A stretch of DNA of 5,560 nucleotides. It comes from an uncultured Chlamydiae bacterium (lineage in GTDB: Bacteria; Chlamydiota; Chlamydiia; Chlamydiales; SM23-39). Positions 1 to 3,008 of this stretch are shown in pieces. The notes below the pieces were generated by a model, which saw only the letters and a list, made by a program, of their open reading frames with translations, searched no databases and had not been told where the DNA came from. The stretch spans positions 1 through 5,560 of the forward strand of contig CAIVVG010000107.1 of NCBI GenBank assembly GCA_903909295.1, given 5' to 3'. The first letter of the stretch is position 1; the number at the start of each line of letters is the position of its first letter. The position numbers and the translations under genes are program-made.

Positions 1-1
1 G

Positions 2-133
2 CTTTGTACAGTGTCTGGCTCAGACCTCGCTTTTGTAAAGAAGCGATGGGCTTGGTGTGTTTTGCCTAGCGGTGTATTTATTATATCCGCGGAGGGCAAA
101 GCGGCGAAGCAATTCGCAGCACCAGGAAATTAA
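2..133 (+). other. Open frame entering from left edge, possible tail of an upstream gene
   Basis: The frame starting at base 2 is open for 43 codons and ends at TAA 131-133, nine bases before the GTG at 143. The translation ends in ..FIISAEGKAAKQFAAPGN and matches nothing I recognise; it does not resemble the C-terminus of a cytochrome bo subunit. A second frame starting at base 1 is open only to TAG 67-69. A stretch this short can stay open by chance, so this may simply be non-coding leader of cyoE. The same stretch holds a small hairpin at 104-117 (5-bp stem, GCAA tetraloop). Confidence 0.2.
80..108 (-). promoter_or_regulatory. Possible minus-strand promoter (perfect TATAAT)
   Basis: On the minus strand there is a perfect -10 hexamer TATAAT (85 to 80), with TTCGCC (108 to 103) 17 bases upstream as a weak -35 (3 of 6 matches to TTGACA). 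It would drive transcription leftwards out of the window. No ATG on the minus strand lies between it and the left edge, so any gene it serves would start outside. A/T-rich leaders often contain such hexamers by chance. Confidence 0.2.
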
Positions 134-142
134 ACCGAGGGC

Positions 143-1111
143 GTGATAGCCCTCGATCAGAATCTGATCATTTGGTCATACATGACCATGTTTGATCAAG
201 TTTTGAAGAGCGGATACAAGTATACTTTTGGGGATCTCATGCTCGTTCGCTCCTACTACATGTTGACCAAGCCGGGGATTATCCTTGGGAACCTCGTCAC
301 AACGGCCGGGGCGTTTGCGTTCGCAGCGGGAATGCACCACTTTCCTCTGCCACTTTTTTTGGCGACACTGGTGGGCTTAGGGCTTATCATCGCTTCGGCG
401 TGTGTCTTCAACAACTACATGGACCGCCATTCGGATGCCAAAATGGCCCGAACCAAACACCGCGCCTTTGTTCAGGGAACCGTTTCTACCAAAGTCGCTA
501 TTGCCCTGGCTATCCTCATGGGACTTGCCGGAGTCGTTGTTTTAAGCATCTGTACCAACACAGTTGCGGTGTTTCTCTCCCTTCTCGGCTTTGCCTTTTA
601 CGTCGGCATGTATACCGTCTTAAAACATCGCCTCACGAGCGGGACTCTCATCGGAAGCATTGCCGGAGCGATTCCCCCCGTCGTAGGTTACTGCGCTGTA
701 ACCCATCAGATCGATCTGGGAGCTGTCCTCCTCTTTATCACCCTGTTTTTGTGGCAAATGCCCCACTTTTACTCGATTGCCCTCTTTCGGCTCAAAGAGT
801 ATGAGACAGCTAAAATCCCCGTTCACCCCATTCGCCATGGAGCGAGAGCCACGAAGCTCCACATCGTGTGGTACATCATCGCCTTTATGGGCTCCTTGTC
901 TCTTTTTACTGTCTTTGGGCTGACCGGGAGAATCTACTTGGTGTTGATGTTGCTTGTGAGCTCTATGTGGTTAGCTCAAGCCTTGCATGGAATCTGGCGC
1001 GGCTTTTGGACGGAGAGCGACGGCCGCTGGGCCAGGAAGCTTTTTGTCTGCTCCCTGGTCGTCATCATGACCTTCTCTACCCTCATCGCATTAGCGCAGT
1101 TTAGGATTTGA
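143..1111 (+). CDS. cyoE: Heme O synthase (protoheme IX farnesyltransferase), CyoE type
   Basis: This membrane enzyme of the UbiA prenyltransferase family adds a farnesyl group to protoheme IX to make heme O for heme-copper oxidases. With the GTG as residue 1, the TKPGIILGN block is at 42-50 and the first acidic motif is N91-x2-D94-x3-D98, followed by the K/R-rich K100-M-A-R103-T-K105. YVGMYT is at 153-158, GTLIGS..GA.PPVVGYCAVT at 167-187, and LWQMPHFYSIALFRLKEY..AKIPV at 203-227. About nine hydrophobic segments are visible, spaced between residues 46 and 319. It resembles E. coli CyoE more than typical CtaB. The stop is certain but the start is not. GTG 143 gives 322 residues with a poorly spaced GAGG. 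ATG 182 and 188 have no ribosome site. ATG 239 (residue 33) has GGGG five bases upstream and gives 290 residues, placing TKPG exactly where E. coli has it. I list the longest frame. The TGA stop lies 2 bases from the convergent gene. Confidence 0.93.
   Translation: MIALDQNLIIWSYMTMFDQVLKSGYKYTFGDLMLVRSYYMLTKPGIILGNLVTTAGAFAFAAGMHHFPLPLFLATLVGLGLIIASACVFNNYMDRHSDAKMARTKHRAFVQGTVSTKVAIALAILMGLAGVVVLSICTNTVAVFLSLLGFAFYVGMYTVLKHRLTSGTLIGSIAGAIPPVVGYCAVTHQIDLGAVLLFITLFLWQMPHFYSIALFRLKEYETAKIPVHPIRHGARATKLHIVWYIIAFMGSLSLFTVFGLTGRIYLVLMLLVSSMWLAQALHGIWRGFWTESDGRWARKLFVCSLVVIMTFSTLIALAQFRI
155..169. repeat. Palindrome at the cyoE 5' end (GATCAG-AAT-CTGATC)
   Basis: A perfect 6-bp inverted repeat with a 3-base centre. 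It falls inside the cyoE frame if translation begins at GTG 143, but in the untranslated leader if it begins at ATG 239. It could be a protein-binding dyad or a small hairpin; no function can be assigned. Confidence 0.5.
173..188. repeat. Second palindrome at the cyoE 5' end (TGGTCAT-AC-ATGACCA)
   Basis: A perfect 7-bp inverted repeat with a 2-base centre, three bases downstream of the preceding palindrome. Its right arm contains the in-frame ATG at 182, and its last base is the A of the ATG at 188. The near-zero spacer favours a DNA dyad over an RNA hairpin, though sequestration of these ATGs is also possible. It is visible in sequence; its function is inference. Confidence 0.5.
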
Positions 1112-1113
1112 CT

Positions 1114-1374
1114 TTATTTCTTCTTTTGTTGCGAGCGCTCTGCAGCACGGGCGCACTCGCGGGCCATGTAATTGCATTCGCCGAGCAAGAGGAGAAGCTG
1201 GTTGCGGTCTTTAGCAATCGCACTCGCGGGAGCTTTTTTCTTCACATTCAAGCGGAGCCTATTCCAAGTCTGGTCGATCTTTTTCTGCAATGCCTTATAA
1301 GTAGCCCACTGAGCTTTCTTGTTTGCTGCGATACTGCTTTTGTTAGAGCTTTTTGCCGTTTTACGCGGAGCCAT
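1114..1374 (-). CDS. Small, strongly basic protein of unknown function (86 aa)
   Basis: I do not recognise this protein. It has 22 Lys/Arg against 5 Asp/Glu. The N-terminal ~20 residues are Lys/Ser/Ala-rich and look disordered (MAPRKTAKSSNK). Residues about 19-47 form a basic amphipathic helix with W23, Y26 and W37. Residues about 50-80 form a second helix with a five-leucine run at 60-64 and cysteines C67 and C74, and the protein ends QQKKK. There is no signal peptide or membrane segment. The charge suggests nucleic acid binding, similar in kind to the small histone-like chlamydial proteins, but I see no sequence match to Hc1 or Hc2. The ATG is supported by AGGGGA eight bases upstream. The TAA stop faces the cyoE stop across 2 bases, and the helical neighbour gene lies upstream on the same strand. 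The opposite strand is also open here (1108-1404), but this frame has the better start and protein-like composition. Confidence 0.72.
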   Translation of the reverse strand: MAPRKTAKSSNKSSIAANKKAQWATYKALQKKIDQTWNRLRLNVKKKAPASAIAKDRNQLLLLLGECNYMARECARAAERSQQKKK

Positions 1375-1382
1375 AGTTCTTT

Positions 1383-1388
1383 TCCCCT
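1383..1388 (-). promoter_or_regulatory. Ribosome binding site of the 86-aa basic protein gene
   Basis: AGGGGA on the minus strand, eight bases before the ATG at 1374-1372, inside a purine-rich run. It supports that ATG as the start and the gene as real. Confidence 0.55.
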
Positions 1389-1410
1389 TTTCATTTCTGT
1401 TTAAAGGGAA

Positions 1411-1441
1411 GCTTATAAAAAATCTATCGTTTTTTATAAGC
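1411..1441. repeat. A/T-rich perfect inverted repeat between the two small minus-strand genes
   Basis: Arms GCTTATAAAAAA (1411-1422) and TTTTTTATAAGC (1430-1441) are perfectly complementary over 12 bp with a 7-base loop. It begins two bases after the stop of the 74-aa gene and ends 36 bases before the start of the 86-aa gene. The six-T run is inside the stem rather than after a G/C stem, so it is not a textbook intrinsic terminator. It could still end or stabilise the upstream mRNA, or be an operator dyad for the downstream gene. Confidence 0.6.
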
Positions 1442-1443
1442 GC

Positions 1444-1668
1444 TTAAGCTTCTAGCTGTTTTGAAATGAGGGAGGCGCGGTATTTTAGCTCATCGAGTTC
1501 GATCTGGTCCATCTGGATCTGGATGGCCATTTGGCTATACTGAGGATCGGAAGAGGGAACTTCATTGAGGAGCGTTTTCATCGTAGCAATGCGCTTTTCT
1601 AAAAGCCCTTGCTCTGCGACGTTGACATCGAATTCTTGTTGTAGGAGCTCTTTTTGTGGTTGGATCAT
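1444..1668 (-). CDS. Small helical-hairpin protein of unknown function (74 aa)
   Basis: I do not recognise this protein. It reads as two long amphipathic helices, residues about 5-36 and 44-73, joined by a Pro/Ser turn at 38-43 (P-S-S-D-P-Q). It is rich in Gln, Glu and Leu, with no cysteine, signal peptide or membrane segment, so a cytosolic coiled-coil hairpin or a small chaperone or structural subunit is likely. The size and the P..DP turn between helices recall type III secretion needle proteins, but I cannot see the rest of that family's signature. The start is the only upstream ATG, since an in-frame TAG precedes it within a few codons; no clear ribosome site is visible. A promoter candidate lies at 1692-1721. 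It is divergent from the exported-protein gene and upstream of the basic-protein gene on the same strand, with the inverted repeat between them. Confidence 0.65.
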   Translation of the reverse strand: MIQPQKELLQQEFDVNVAEQGLLEKRIATMKTLLNEVPSSDPQYSQMAIQIQMDQIELDELKYRASLISKQLEA

Positions 1669-1691
1669 ATTTTCAGGCTAGCACAAAAAAT

Positions 1692-1721
1692 ATTTTAGTA
1701 GTAGACTTGGTCTCATGTCTA
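1692..1721 (-). promoter_or_regulatory. Promoter candidate for the 74-aa gene
   Basis: On the minus strand TAGACA (1721 to 1716; 5 of 6 to TTGACA) and TAAAAT (1697 to 1692; 5 of 6 to TATAAT) are separated by 18 bases. This predicts a transcription start near 1685, about 17 bases before the ATG at 1668. It is a housekeeping-sigma type match inside the 77-base divergent region. No equally good plus-strand promoter is visible for the gene at 1746. Confidence 0.45.
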
Positions 1722-1732
1722 AACCAAAATAT

Positions 1733-1738
1733 AAGGAG
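1733..1738 (+). promoter_or_regulatory. Ribosome binding site deciding the start of the exported protein
   Basis: AAGGAG, seven bases before the ATG at 1746, is an almost ideal Shine-Dalgarno site. It shows that translation starts at 1746 and not at the in-frame ATG at 1656, which would place unrelated residues ahead of the signal peptide. Confidence 0.8.
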
Positions 1739-1745
1739 ATTTCTC

Positions 1746-1922
1746 ATGAAAACACTCAACGTACTCACTCTGATCGCAGCACTGGCTTGTGTAGCTCCAG
1801 CATGTGCAGATGAAAGCGCCATTGTCGCTGCAGGCGGCGAAGAAGAAACCCAAGAAGAAGTTGTGATCAACCAAGATGGTTGCGGCTGCACTAAAGGTAA
1901 AGACACAAAACCAAAAGAGTAA
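1746..1922 (+). CDS. Small exported acidic protein with a CGC motif (58 aa), function unknown
   Basis: I do not recognise a family. Residues 1-21 are a signal peptide: MK start, hydrophobic core LNVLTLIAALACVA, and an A-C-A site at 19-21 that fits signal peptidase I cleavage before D22. C15 and C20 lie in only poor lipobox contexts, so a lipoprotein is possible but less likely. The mature part would be about 37 residues: a Glu-rich acidic stretch (32-38), then D44-G-C46-G-C48-T-K, and a Lys-rich hydrophilic tail to the TAA. The Cys-x-Cys pair could form a disulfide bridge between molecules or bind a metal in the periplasm; this is inference. The ideal ribosome site at 1733-1738 and the strong terminator just after the stop support a real single-gene transcript. 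It is divergent from the 74-aa gene and convergent with nrdB. Confidence 0.75.
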   Translation: MKTLNVLTLIAALACVAPACADESAIVAAGGEEETQEEVVINQDGCGCTKGKDTKPKE

Positions 1923-1930
1923 TGTGGAAA

Positions 1931-1957
1931 AGGGGGGCCATGTATAGTGGCCCCCCT
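1931..1957. terminator. Bidirectional intrinsic terminator between the exported-protein gene and nrdB
   Basis: AGGGGGGCCA (1931-1940) and TGGCCCCCCT (1948-1957) form a perfect 10-bp G/C-rich stem with a 7-base loop. On the plus strand the stem is followed by AATTTTTA. On the minus strand it is followed by a T-run (TTTCC) and lies five bases after the nrdB stop. It therefore fits termination of both the gene at 1746-1922 and the nrdAB transcript. Confidence 0.85.
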
Positions 1958-1962
1958 AATTT

Positions 1963-3000
1963 TTAGCTCCAGGTCAGATTTGACGCTGACTGGTATTCTG
2001 TGACTCTCGTTTCAAAGAAGTTTTTTTCCTTGCCAAGATCGATCGTCTCACTCATCCACGGGAATGGGTTTTTCGAGCGGTAGACCGCCTTTAAACCAAT
2101 TCTCTCTAGGCGCCGGTCTGCGATGTACTGTACGTAATCGCGGAACATGGGCGCTGTAAGTCCCAAGATGCCTCGAGGGAGGCAGTCTTCGGCATAGGCA
2201 ATTTCCAGCTCAACGGCCTGTTTGACTTTGTTGATGATGTCGGTCTGGAATTGGGCGTTCCAGAGGTGGGGATTTTCCTCTTTAATCCCGTTGATGAGGT
2301 CGATCCCGAAATTCAGGTGGACGGTCTCATCGCGCAGGATGTATTGGAATTGCTCTCCCACGCCGACCATTTTATTTTGGCGCAAAAATGAGAGGATCAT
2401 CGCAAAACCGCTATAGAAGAAAAGTCCTTCCATGATGATGTAATAGCCGATCAAGTTCTCCAAGAACTTGCGCGCTCCCTCTTCCGTTTTGGTCGAAAAA
2501 TGGGGATCGAGCACAGCTGCAGTGAGCTCCATCTCAAACTGGTCTTTTTTATGGATGGAGTTGATCTCATTGTACATGTTGAAGATCTCGCCATGGTTGA
2601 GCGTGAGCGATTCAACGATGTAGAGGAAGGCGTGGGTGTGAATCGCCTCCTCAAAGCCTTGTCTGAGCAAGTACTGGCGCGCTTCCGGATTGGTGATGTG
2701 GCGGAAGATCGCTAAAACGATGTTATTGCCCACCAAGCTCTCGGCTGTCGAAAAGAACCCTAAATTGCGCATGATGACATGTCTTTCATCTTGCGAGAGG
2801 GCATTTGACTTCCAGAGCTCGATGTCTTTGCCCATCGGCACTTCATTGGGCATCCAGTGGTTTGCGCAGCCGTTGAGGTAATGTTCCCAAGCCCAGTTAT
2901 ATTTCAAGGGCATGAGTTGATTGACGTCGACAGCATGGCAGTTGATCAAACGCTTTTCAGCAATATTGACCCGCTTTTCAGTTCCTTGTTTCATATTCAT
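1963..3000 (-). CDS. nrdB: Class Ic ribonucleotide reductase small subunit (R2)
   Basis: This is the subunit that generates the oxidising equivalent for ribonucleotide reduction in the cytosol, as partner of NrdA. The metal ligands are E87, E118, H121, E191, E225 and H228, matching C. trachomatis E89, E120, H123, E193, E227 and H230. The position of the usual radical tyrosine is F125 (C. trachomatis F127), and the first ligand is Glu rather than Asp. Both features mark the class Ic Mn/Fe enzyme. W49, Y220 and the C-terminal Y336 supply the radical-transfer path. The length of 345 is normal for the family (346 in C. trachomatis); the protein ends ..NLTWS, one Ser beyond the TW end I recall. 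The start could be M1 at 3000 or M3 at 2994. The AAAGGA site lies only 2 bases from M1 but 8 from M3, so M3 may be used. It starts six bases after nrdA and is followed by a strong terminator. Confidence 0.97.
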   Translation of the reverse strand: MNMKQGTEKRVNIAEKRLINCHAVDVNQLMPLKYNWAWEHYLNGCANHWMPNEVPMGKDIELWKSNALSQDERHVIMRNLGFFSTAESLVGNNIVLAIFRHITNPEARQYLLRQGFEEAIHTHAFLYIVESLTLNHGEIFNMYNEINSIHKKDQFEMELTAAVLDPHFSTKTEEGARKFLENLIGYYIIMEGLFFYSGFAMILSFLRQNKMVGVGEQFQYILRDETVHLNFGIDLINGIKEENPHLWNAQFQTDIINKVKQAVELEIAYAEDCLPRGILGLTAPMFRDYVQYIADRRLERIGLKAVYRSKNPFPWMSETIDLGKEKNFFETRVTEYQSASNLTWS

Positions 3001-3002
3001 GT

Positions 3003-3008
3003 TCCTTT
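3003..3008 (-). promoter_or_regulatory. nrdB ribosome binding site overlapping the nrdA stop
   Basis: On the minus strand the nrdA TAA (3009-3007) shares bases with AAAGGA (3008-3003). This sits 2 bases before ATG 3000 and 8 bases before ATG 2994. The overlap implies translational coupling of the two subunits and favours the second ATG as the nrdB start. Confidence 0.65.

Noticed and set aside
400..1104. Several overlapping open frames on both strands within cyoE.
   Set aside because: They are alternative frames of a well-recognised gene and lack start signals or recognisable products.
1108..1404. A 98-codon plus-strand open frame opposite the basic-protein gene.
   Set aside because: It begins inside the cyoE stop region and has no ribosome site. 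The minus-strand frame has a good site and a coherent composition, so I kept that one, with less than full certainty.
1622..1627. Perfect TTGACA hexamer on the plus strand.
   Set aside because: It lies inside the 74-aa coding sequence, has no -10 at 16-18 bases, and is about 120 bases from the next plus-strand start.
1730..1735. TATAAG with TTGGTC 17 bases upstream as a plus-strand promoter.
   Set aside because: The -10 would overlap the ribosome binding site and put the transcript start at the ATG, which contradicts the strong Shine-Dalgarno.
1656..1745. N-terminal extension of the exported protein starting at ATG 1656.
   Set aside because: The ideal ribosome site at 1733-1738 and the signal peptide beginning at 1746 show the real start; the extension overlaps the divergent promoter region.
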